Of a stretch of 32,520 nt of DNA, positions 25,516-32,520 are shown piece by piece. Source of the DNA: a bacterium (GTDB taxonomy: Bacteria > Patescibacteriota > Microgenomatia > UBA1400 > UBA12108); NCBI GenBank assembly GCA_021788365.1, contig JAJYKS010000002.1, positions 1 to 32,520 of the forward strand. Direction: 5' to 3'. The translations under genes and the position numbers were made by a program. Positions within the stretch are counted from its first letter, which is position 1. Every line of letters starts with the position of its first letter. Below the pieces are notes generated by a model that saw only the letters and a program-made list of their open reading frames with translations, ran no database searches and was not told the DNA's origin.

Positions 25516-25755
25516 TCACTTTCTTCTGTCTTTTCTATATTTTCCGAAGACTTCAAAGTACAAATATGGATTAACCTTTTCCAAATAGCCTTTGAAAACT
25601 GTAAGTTGTAAAATTAACTCAGGTTGGGCTGTAATGCAGCAGCGAAGGCCGATTTTTATTTTAGAAATTAGAGACAAATCAGGGTCGAGTAGATATTGTT
25701 TGATATACTCGTCCTGGCCAAATAGGTCCGAGCCAATTACGGTATCCAGCTCCAA
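25516..25755 (-). CDS. Hypothetical protein, 79 aa (TTG start)
   Basis: Complete ORF, AT-rich like the OLD gene; no family recognised; may be a fragment. Confidence 0.35.
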   Translation of the reverse strand: MELDTVIGSDLFGQDEYIKQYLLDPDLSLISKIKIGLRCCITAQPELILQLTVFKGYLEKVNPYLYFEVFGKYRKDRRK

Positions 25756-25756
25756 A

Positions 25757-26380
25757 TTATCGCGGTAGCTTCAACACCTGGCCGGCGTTTATGACGTTCG
25801 GGTTACTCAAGTTATTCGCCTTCGCGACCTCCACCCACTTGTATCCGTCCGCATACGCGCGAACCGAGATACTCCAGAGACTATCACCCTTGGCGACGGT
25901 GTAACTATCACCGGTTATCGAGTTGGTGGCAGTTGGCGTCTCGACTGCTGCGAGCTTCACGGCACCGACGAGTTTGACAGCAACTTTTGGCAGTTTGAGA
26001 ACCTGTCCTGCGGTGATAACACCGGGGTGCTGTAAACCATTCTCCTTGGCGATGTCGACATAGTTGTAGCCGGATCCGTATGCATTCTGCGCGATATGCC
26101 AAAGATCGTCGCCGGCCTTTACCGTGTAGGTCTCGGGCAAGCTAGCGGGGTAGGCTTGATTGTCAGTGACGGTGACAGGCACCGAGCCGACCATTCCCGC
26201 TGCAGTAGGGGATGGTTCGGTGGTCTGCTGTGCCTCGCTCGTGATCGCGGGTTTATTTGTTTGATACATTCTAAAGACAAGCACGCCGATGAGAATAACG
26301 GTGACGATACCAAACAGCATAGAAAGCATGGATTCGTTTAACTTTATAGTCTTCAGGAAATCCTTCAGTTGCTTGTCCAT
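25757..26380 (-). CDS. Membrane-anchored protein with two LysM domains
   Basis: TM MLSMLFGIVTVILIGVLVF; YTVKAGDDLWHIAQNAYG...ITAGQVLKLPK and YTVAKGDSLWSISVRAY...INAGQVLKLPR. Confidence 0.93.
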   Translation of the reverse strand: MDKQLKDFLKTIKLNESMLSMLFGIVTVILIGVLVFRMYQTNKPAITSEAQQTTEPSPTAAGMVGSVPVTVTDNQAYPASLPETYTVKAGDDLWHIAQNAYGSGYNYVDIAKENGLQHPGVITAGQVLKLPKVAVKLVGAVKLAAVETPTATNSITGDSYTVAKGDSLWSISVRAYADGYKWVEVAKANNLSNPNVINAGQVLKLPR

Positions 26381-26484
26381 AAAAATAATCTCCAGGGCAG
26401 GAAAAATATACTAATCTCACCATAGCAAACTTCTATGGGCTCGTCAATAATAAAACTGAAAATGAAAAATCTATTCGTTTTATG

Positions 26485-26558
26485 CGAGGCTGAGGGGGAT
26501 CGAACCCCTGACCTTCCACGTGACAGGCGGACGCTCTAACCAGCTGAGCTACAGCCCC
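26485..26558 (-). tRNA. tRNA-Asp (anticodon GTC)
   Basis: Reverse complement GGGGCTGTAGCTCAGCTGGTTAGAGCGTCCGCCTGTCACGTGGAAGGTCAGGGGTTCGATCCCCCTCAGCCTC. Confidence 0.95.
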
Positions 26559-26584
26559 TCGCACCTACGTATTTTACTACAAAA

Positions 26585-26995
26585 CTACCAAAAATAGTTT
26601 TCTGCCAGAGTAATCTTTTTATTTTGGCCGTTTACTGGCGGGGTTAGCCTTATATACAAAACCTTTTTCCCCACAAAAACATTTGTTGGAAACCAGCACA
26701 ATCTCTCTAATTTAGGAATATAAACGATTAAAGCATCTACCTCAAAGTCAGAATAGGTATAGACGTGCTGGCGATGTCTAGTCTCATATGCAAGTTTTGC
26801 CATAACTGCACCATTGGAGTGAAAAGGCTTTCCGTTTGCATATTTCACCTGTATTCGCCATAACTTATTCCCATCATCTAATACCAGATCGTATCTGCAA
26901 TCCATTGTGGGAATACTCGGGATCAACCCTTTCTCTAAAGCGCGCGCCTGTACTTTTGTTACTGCTAACTGTCCTTTCCAATTCGATGTTTCCAT
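26585..26995 (-). CDS. PD-(D/E)XK nuclease-like protein, resembling group I intron-associated (I-Ssp6803I-like) endonucleases
   Basis: NWKGQLAVTKVQARALEKGLIPSIPTMDCRYDLVLDDGNKLWRIQVKYA (D...QVK core). Start at METSN preferred over 27013. Confidence 0.7.
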   Translation of the reverse strand: METSNWKGQLAVTKVQARALEKGLIPSIPTMDCRYDLVLDDGNKLWRIQVKYANGKPFHSNGAVMAKLAYETRHRQHVYTYSDFEVDALIVYIPKLERLCWFPTNVFVGKKVLYIRLTPPVNGQNKKITLAENYFW

Positions 26996-27102
26996 AACCC
27001 AAATATAAACCAAATAAACACGTATAACAATGGAATAGTTACAGCTAAGAGTCAGGAAAAAGAGTATAGTAAGGCAAGATAAAGATAGAAAAAGGAGGTC
27101 CC

Positions 27103-27681
27103 ATGATCTACCTACTTGTTGTCGCAGCCGCGATTGTGCTCTATGTCATCTCTCAGTACAACTATTTTCAGACGGCTCTAACCCGCATCAAAGCAAGTAT
27201 CCAGGAAATCGGCAATCAACTTAAACGACAAGCAGACCTCATCCCCAACCTCGAAGCCTCGGTAAAAGGATACCTGAAACACGAGAAGGACATACTCCTG
27301 GCGCTCGCCGAGGCGAGAAAAGCCGTCGCAGCGGCCAGCAAATCGGGAGATCTCGGCAAGCAAACCAAAGCCGCCGGTATGCTCGGAGACATCCTGCCTC
27401 GCCTCGCCGTGATTGTGGAGAGCAACCCACAGCTCAAGGGTAGCGAGCCGGTACAGTCCTTGATGGAAGAGCTCCGCGACACAGCCGACAAGGTTATGTA
27501 CGCACGTCGCACCTTGATAGACCTGACAGCCGACTACAATATTAAAACGGTCACCTTCCCGAGCAACGTAATCGCCAATATGTTTGGTTTCAAGTCACAG
27601 CCTGGCCTTACCGTCGGTGATATGACCGAAGCCACCTCCGTCTCGGCTGCAGATACCAAGACGCCAAAGATAAGCCTGTAG
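27103..27681 (+). CDS. lemA: LemA family protein
   Basis: SD AAAGGAGGT before ATG; N-terminal TM; YNYFQTALTRIKASIQEIGNQLKRQADLIPNLEASVKGYLKHEKDIL. Confidence 0.93.
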   Translation: MIYLLVVAAAIVLYVISQYNYFQTALTRIKASIQEIGNQLKRQADLIPNLEASVKGYLKHEKDILLALAEARKAVAAASKSGDLGKQTKAAGMLGDILPRLAVIVESNPQLKGSEPVQSLMEELRDTADKVMYARRTLIDLTADYNIKTVTFPSNVIANMFGFKSQPGLTVGDMTEATSVSAADTKTPKISL

Positions 27682-27694
27682 CGAGGGCCCCCAC

Positions 27695-28603
27695 ATGCTA
27701 AACGTCTACGAACAAATCGACGCCAACAAACGTAAGAGTTGGCTCGTTATAGCCGTCTTTGTTGCCTTTATGGGCGCATTCGGCTATTTCTTCAGCTACA
27801 TCTACGGCTACGACTGGTCGTTTATGGCCTTCGCGATCCTACTCTCGGCCGTCGGCTCGTGGGTATCCTATTACAACTCGGATTCGATCGCGCTATCGCT
27901 GGCGCACGCCGTGCCGGTCACCCACAAAGACGCACCTGCCTATGTAAACATCGTAGAAAATCTCTCCCACGTCGCACAAATCCCGACACCCAAGACCTAT
28001 GTTATCGAGAGTCCTGCCCTAAATGCCTTTGCCACGGGTCGTGATCCCGAGCACGCCGCAATTGCCATAACCCGTGGGTGTCTCGAGACAATGACCAGAA
28101 CCGAGCTAGAGGGCGTCATCGGCCACGAACTTACCCATGTCAAAAACTACGACACACGCCTCATGGCAATAGTCGCCGTTTTGGCCGGCAGCATCGCCAT
28201 GGCCATGAACTGGGCGTGGCGCCTGTCGTGGTTTGGCGGCGGTAGGAGAAGGAGCGACGGGGAGGGCGGTGCAAACGGCATCATTATGCTCATCGGTCTC
28301 GTCCTTGTTATTCTGGCGCCGATAATAGCCGCGCTGATCCAAATGGCCATATCGCGCCGCCGCGAATACTATGCCGATGCAGGGAGTGCCATGCTCACCC
28401 GCCAGCCGTCGGGTCTCATTGGCGCGCTAAAAAAGATCGCCGCCCACGAAGACATCCCACTGGAGACCGCCAATACGGCAACAGCCCACATGTATATCGA
28501 TAATCCATTGACGACCGAGACCCACGGCTCCTGGATGGCGAATATGTTCTCTACCCATCCACCGATCGCCGACCGCATCAAAGCCCTCGAGCAAAGTATG
28601 TAA
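27695..28603 (+). CDS. htpX: M48 family zinc metalloprotease HtpX
   Basis: GVIGHELTHVKNYDTRLM (HExxH), NAFATGRDPEHAAIAITRGCLE, SRRREYYADAGSAMLT, FSTHPPIADRI. Confidence 0.96.
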   Translation: MLNVYEQIDANKRKSWLVIAVFVAFMGAFGYFFSYIYGYDWSFMAFAILLSAVGSWVSYYNSDSIALSLAHAVPVTHKDAPAYVNIVENLSHVAQIPTPKTYVIESPALNAFATGRDPEHAAIAITRGCLETMTRTELEGVIGHELTHVKNYDTRLMAIVAVLAGSIAMAMNWAWRLSWFGGGRRRSDGEGGANGIIMLIGLVLVILAPIIAALIQMAISRRREYYADAGSAMLTRQPSGLIGALKKIAAHEDIPLETANTATAHMYIDNPLTTETHGSWMANMFSTHPPIADRIKALEQSM

Positions 28604-28627
28604 CTGGAAATTAAAAACGGGAAATTG

Positions 28628-28633
28628 TACATT
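28628..28633 (+). promoter_or_regulatory. Candidate -10 element (TACATT), 6 nt before the ClpB ATG
   Basis: TGGAAA (28605-28610)-N17-TACATT-GTATTC-ATG. Confidence 0.45.
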
Positions 28634-28639
28634 GTATTC

Positions 28640-31258
28640 ATGGATCCCGATAAGCTTACTCATCAAGCGCAGCTCGTAATCTCTGCCGCCGTCGAAGAAC
28701 AAACGCGCCGCGCCAATCCTCTCCTTGAAGACGTTCACCTGCTCCATGCACTCCTCGCCACGGAGGTAGTCGGCGATATTCTTGCCCACTTGAACTTAGA
28801 GGTCTCTCCTCTAAGTATCTCAAACCAGATCAAAACAGTGTTAGACAATCTTCCCGAGGTATCCGAGCCGACCCCGGGATCTGCTTCCTCGACCGTCGCC
28901 AAAATACTGACGACAGCTGAAAAGCTTGCGAAAGAGCAAGGAGACGGCTACATAACCGTTGATACCCTTTTCTTAGCACTCGCATTGACAGAGTGCCAGT
29001 CTACTCATATACTTAAGTCGTTTGATATTACAGCAGCAAAAATAAAGGAGGCCCTGCCTATGACCAGAGGAGATGGTACAGCACAGTCCCAAGATGCAGA
29101 GGGTACGTACAACATGCTTGCCAAATACACCACCAATCTGACCGATCTGGCCCGCGCTGGCAAACTGGATCCGGTTGTTGGCCGTGACGCAGAAATTCGG
29201 CGGCTCATGCAAGTCCTCTCCCGCCGTACCAAAAACAATCCCGTCCTGGTTGGTGACCCAGGTGTGGGCAAGACGGCTATAGTTGAGGGGCTGGCAGAGC
29301 GGATCGTTGCCGGTGACGTCCCCGAATCACTGAAGGGTAAAGATCTCCTGGTAGTCGAGATCGCGAGTATTCTGGCCGGCGCCAAGTTTCGCGGCGAGTT
29401 CGAGGAACGGCTAAAAGCTCTGCTAAAGGAGATCGATAAAGCCGCAGGTAAATATCTTTTGTTTGTCGACGAGCTCCACACCTTGGTCGGCGCCGGCGGA
29501 GCAGAGGGAGCAGTAGACGCCGGCAATATGCTAAAGCCCGCGCTAGCCCGGGGCGCGCTCCACATGATCGGCGCGACGACCTTGTCAGAATACCGGAAAT
29601 ATATCGAAAAAGACGCCGCACTCGAGCGCCGCTTTCAGCCAGTCATGGTTGGCGAGCCGAGTGAGGAGGACGCACTGGCGATCCTTCGCGGCCTCAAAGA
29701 AAAATACGAAATTCACCACAACATAAAAATTACCGACGACGCGCTCGTCGCGGCCGTCAAGCTGTCCATGCGCTATATCCCTGACCGCTTCCTCCCCGAC
29801 AAAGCGATAGATTTGGTAGACGAGGCTGCCTCAGGGCTAAAAATCGAAACGGAAAGCTTGCCGACATCGCTCGACACCCTAAAGCGGAGCGTCACGCAAA
29901 AGGAGATCGAGCTAGCAGGTCTCAAAAAAGATTCCTCGGAAAGCGCCAAGGCCAAAGTCAAAGAATTGGCAAAGGATATAGCCTCGGCAAAAGAAGAACT
30001 GCAAACCAAGATGGGCGAGTGGGAGGGGCAGAAAAAGGTACTAGCAGACGTTGCCGCCGCCAAAAAAGAGCTGGATAGCCTAAAAGGTGATCTCGAGACG
30101 GCAGAGCGCGACGTAAACCTGCAAAAAGCCGCTGAGATTAAATATGGCAAAATCCCCGAGGCCGAGAAAAAGCTGAAAGGGGCGGAGAAAGAGTGGTCGG
30201 CCATACCGGAGGATAAACGGCTCCTAAAACAAGAGGTGGGAGAAGAAGATATCGCCGCCGTGGTCTCTCGCTGGACCGGCATCCCGGTAACCAAGCTGGT
30301 TGCCTCCGAATCGGACAAGCTGCTGCACCTAGAAACGGTGCTCGAGAAGCGCGTGGTAGGACAAAAGGAAGCCGTACAAGCCGTAGCAAACGCCATCCGC
30401 CGCACTCGCGCAGGGATCGCCAGTCACGACAAGCCACTCGCTACCTTCCTGTTCCTCGGCCCAACCGGCGTGGGAAAGACCGAAACAGCCAAGGCGCTCG
30501 CCGCAGAGCTATTCGCCGGTGAGCACTCTATTATCCGCATCGACATGTCGGAGTATAGCGAGGAGCACACGGTCGCGCGCTTAATCGGTGCACCACCGGG
30601 ATATATTGGCTACGAAGAGGGTGGGCAGCTCACCGAAGCGGTACGGCGCAAGCCCTACTCGGTCGTGCTCTTGGACGAGGTAGAGAAGGCACATCCCCAA
30701 ATCTTCAACATTTTCCTGCAGATATTCGACGAAGGACGTCTAACAGACGGCAAGGGTCGCACGGTGGATTTTAGAAATACAATTATCATCATGACGAGCA
30801 ATATGGGGAGCGACATTATCAGGGATGCAGCCATCACACCCGGTGTGAAGGGCGCCCACACACCGGGTGTGTCAGGTCGCGACTGGCAGCACGTACAAGA
30901 CGAGGTAATGGACGTCGTCCGCTCGGTCATGAAGCCGGAGCTGCTAAACCGCATAGATCAAGTGATTATGTTCCATCCGCTCGGCAAAGACATGATGGCC
31001 AGCATCGTGGAGATAGAACTCGGGAAGGCACTCACTCACGTCGAGGAACAGGGGATAACGCTGTCGGTAGACGAGAAGGTAAAACAATATCTCGCCGAGA
31101 AAGGGTATGACGCGCTGTACGGCGCCCGCCCCTTAAAGCGCCTCATCCAAAATGAGCTCTTGGATCCGCTTGCCCTTGTGCTCCTCGACCCCAAATTGGG
31201 TGACAAAAAGGTGCTAGCCGCAAACCTCAGCAAATCTGGTGTCATCACCATCTCTTGA
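28640..31258 (+). CDS. clpB: ClpB/ClpC-type AAA+ unfoldase (two AAA domains, coiled-coil middle region)
   Basis: [92 protein letters not shown]. Start at ATG 28640 rather than 28625. Confidence 0.96.
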   Translation: MDPDKLTHQAQLVISAAVEEQTRRANPLLEDVHLLHALLATEVVGDILAHLNLEVSPLSISNQIKTVLDNLPEVSEPTPGSASSTVAKILTTAEKLAKEQGDGYITVDTLFLALALTECQSTHILKSFDITAAKIKEALPMTRGDGTAQSQDAEGTYNMLAKYTTNLTDLARAGKLDPVVGRDAEIRRLMQVLSRRTKNNPVLVGDPGVGKTAIVEGLAERIVAGDVPESLKGKDLLVVEIASILAGAKFRGEFEERLKALLKEIDKAAGKYLLFVDELHTLVGAGGAEGAVDAGNMLKPALARGALHMIGATTLSEYRKYIEKDAALERRFQPVMVGEPSEEDALAILRGLKEKYEIHHNIKITDDALVAAVKLSMRYIPDRFLPDKAIDLVDEAASGLKIETESLPTSLDTLKRSVTQKEIELAGLKKDSSESAKAKVKELAKDIASAKEELQTKMGEWEGQKKVLADVAAAKKELDSLKGDLETAERDVNLQKAAEIKYGKIPEAEKKLKGAEKEWSAIPEDKRLLKQEVGEEDIAAVVSRWTGIPVTKLVASESDKLLHLETVLEKRVVGQKEAVQAVANAIRRTRAGIASHDKPLATFLFLGPTGVGKTETAKALAAELFAGEHSIIRIDMSEYSEEHTVARLIGAPPGYIGYEEGGQLTEAVRRKPYSVVLLDEVEKAHPQIFNIFLQIFDEGRLTDGKGRTVDFRNTIIIMTSNMGSDIIRDAAITPGVKGAHTPGVSGRDWQHVQDEVMDVVRSVMKPELLNRIDQVIMFHPLGKDMMASIVEIELGKALTHVEEQGITLSVDEKVKQYLAEKGYDALYGARPLKRLIQNELLDPLALVLLDPKLGDKKVLAANLSKSGVITIS
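28794..28816. repeat. Perfect inverted repeat, 9-bp arms and 5-nt loop, in the ClpB N-domain coding region
   Basis: ACTTAGAGG-TCTCT-CCTCTAAGT. Confidence 0.95.
30835..30871. repeat. 13-bp inverted repeat in the ClpB second AAA domain coding region; each arm is itself near-palindromic
   Basis: CACACCCGGTGTG (30835-30847) / CACACCGGGTGTG (30859-30871), 11-nt spacer; encodes [12 protein letters not shown]. Confidence 0.95.
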
Positions 31259-31293
31259 CTAATTACGGGTGAGTATTACGATACACACAATAT

Positions 31294-31455
31294 ATGCCAT
31301 ACCTTAGTAGTGAAGGCAAAGATAGTCGTTATCGGTACATGAACGTATTTGGTGCCATTGGTAGCGTAATTCTCGGGATTGAGAGCGGTAATGTGGTAGG
31401 AGCAATAGGCGGTGTCGTGTTTGCCGCAATGTTAATCTCCATGAATCTCGCATAA
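31294..31455 (+). CDS. Small Gly-rich hydrophobic protein, 53 aa (not in the ORF track)
   Basis: MPYLSSEGKDSRYRYMNVFGAIGSVILGIESGNVVGAIGGVVFAAMLISMNLA*, read directly. Confidence 0.45.
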   Translation: MPYLSSEGKDSRYRYMNVFGAIGSVILGIESGNVVGAIGGVVFAAMLISMNLA

Positions 31456-31510
31456 TAATTCAGTTCTAGATTCTCCCCAATCTTCCGATTATAATGGCTG
31501 TAAGGTTCTT

Positions 31511-31816
31511 ATGGCCAAAACACAACTTTCTGATAGCGATTTTAAAAAACTGGTTCGCCAATCAAATCTCGTGATCTCCGAGAGCGACGAGAAGACGATC
31601 CGCCCCCAGCTATCAGAGGCCCTGTCTGCTGTCCGCGTCCTCGACGAGCTAGATACCAAAAACGTACCTACACTCGATCATCCAACCGGCGACCTCAAAA
31701 ACGTCTGGCGTGAGGATGTGGTCGAGCCCTCATTGCCGCAAGATCTCGCGCTTTCCCAGGCACACGAACAACACGATGGGTATGTCGTTACCAAGGCGGT
31801 GTTTGATGAGCAATAA
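31511..31816 (+). CDS. gatC: Asp-tRNA(Asn)/Glu-tRNA(Gln) amidotransferase subunit GatC
   Basis: Size, order before gatA, and VLDELDTKNVPTLDHPTGDLKNVWREDVVEPSL. Confidence 0.92.
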   Translation: MAKTQLSDSDFKKLVRQSNLVISESDEKTIRPQLSEALSAVRVLDELDTKNVPTLDHPTGDLKNVWREDVVEPSLPQDLALSQAHEQHDGYVVTKAVFDEQ

Positions 31817-32520
31817 ACCACTAAATGAGCTGTCGGTGAAAGAGGCACAGACCATGCTTGCGGATGGAACGGTCTCCTCTGTCGAGCTTACTCGTAGCTG
31901 CCTCGAGACAATCGAGGCCAAGGATCCTGAGATACACGCGTTTGTCACCGTGCTTGCAGATGATGCTATGGACGCCGCCAAACGTGCTGACCAAGTAAGG
32001 AAAACCGCTAAAACCGTTCCGCCGCTGCTTGGCATCCCCTTCGCCGTCAAAGACAACTTCTTAACCAAAGGTGCACGTACCACGGCCAGCTCCAAAGTCC
32101 TCGACAATTATTATCCACAATACAGTGCCACGGTTATAGAGAAGCTAGAGGCATCCGGCGGCGTTATCCTTGGTAAAACCAACATGGACGCTTGGGCTCA
32201 CGGCTCTTCGACTGAAACATCTGACTACGGCCCCACGCACAATCCATGGGATACGAGTCGTCTTGCCGGTGGCTCATCCGGCGGCTCAGCAGCAGCACTC
32301 GCGGCAGCTGAGACAATCGCTGCAGTTGGTACCGAGACAGCTGGTAGTATTCGCCAGCCCTCCAGTTGGTGTGGCACCATAGGCTTCAAGCCAACGTACG
32401 GCCGCGTCAGTCGGTACGGCGTTGTGGCGATGGGCAGCTCACTCGACTCGCCAGGCCCTATGACAAAATCGGTGGAAGATACTGCCCTTATACTCGGTGT
32501 CATAGCCGGCCATGACGCGC
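31806..32520 (+). CDS. gatA: Asp-tRNA(Asn)/Glu-tRNA(Gln) amidotransferase subunit GatA, 3'-truncated by window end
   Basis: Reads open to the window end: LLGIPFAVKDNFLTKGARTTASSKVL, GKTNMDAWAHGSSTETSDYGPTHNPWD, GGSSGGSAAALAA (amidase signature). Overlaps gatC by 11 bp. Confidence 0.95.
   Translation, partial: MSNKPLNELSVKEAQTMLADGTVSSVELTRSCLETIEAKDPEIHAFVTVLADDAMDAAKRADQVRKTAKTVPPLLGIPFAVKDNFLTKGARTTASSKVLDNYYPQYSATVIEKLEASGGVILGKTNMDAWAHGSSTETSDYGPTHNPWDTSRLAGGSSGGSAAALAAAETIAAVGTETAGSIRQPSSWCGTIGFKPTYGRVSRYGVVAMGSSLDSPGPMTKSVEDTALILGVIAGHDA

Noticed and set aside
29005-30405. Antisense ORFs of 186 and 210 aa opposite clpB
   Set aside because: Ser/Arg-rich shadow translations of conserved AAA+ coding sequence.
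1-32520. CRISPR arrays, rRNA genes, transposases or integrases
   Set aside because: No regularly spaced repeats, rRNA signatures or recombinase motifs seen on either strand.
1-32520. Alternative genetic code (UGA = Gly) as in some CPR lineages
   Set aside because: Confident genes such as GT4 (5765) and clpB (31258) end at UGA where homologous proteins should end.

Overview
The window looks like a chromosomal segment of a Patescibacteria/CPR-like bacterium. It uses the standard code, since UGA terminates several confident CDSs. The taxonomic guess is inference from protein style.

Layout, left to right:
- A surface-polysaccharide region (~1-10.5 kb): GT4 fragment, a large membrane-anchored C39-like cysteine peptidase/Ig-repeat protein, GT2 and GT4 genes, small DUF2164/DUF167 proteins, and a DUF2130 gene translationally coupled to two GT2s and an O-antigen-ligase-like protein.
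- A tRNA-Thr(CGT) whose 3' end is directly repeated 71 bp downstream, with two tandem perfect hairpins in between.
- A DUF1704-like putative carboxypeptidase, an SDR and a small unknown.
- A head-to-head pair of a Trm9/ALKBH8-like methyltransferase and full-length Elp3 (candidate cm5U/mcm5U34 tRNA modification).
- A 1725-aa thioester alpha-2-macroglobulin (A2M) carrying a 126-aa Hint/intein-like domain in its bait-like Gly-rich linker, followed by MEMO-like and CapA-like genes.
- tRNA-Gly(CCC) next to an AT-rich OLD-family ATPase/TOPRIM nuclease.
- A LysM protein, tRNA-Asp(GTC) and a PD-(D/E)XK homing-endonuclease-like ORF.
- lemA-htpX, clpB, gatC and a partial gatA that the ORF track lacks.

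The strongest candidate for an undescribed system is the A2M with the embedded Hint domain. Next are the Elp3/Trm9-like pair, long perfect palindromes inside CDSs, and a recurrent leaderless promoter layout (-10 hexamer 6-7 nt before ATG).
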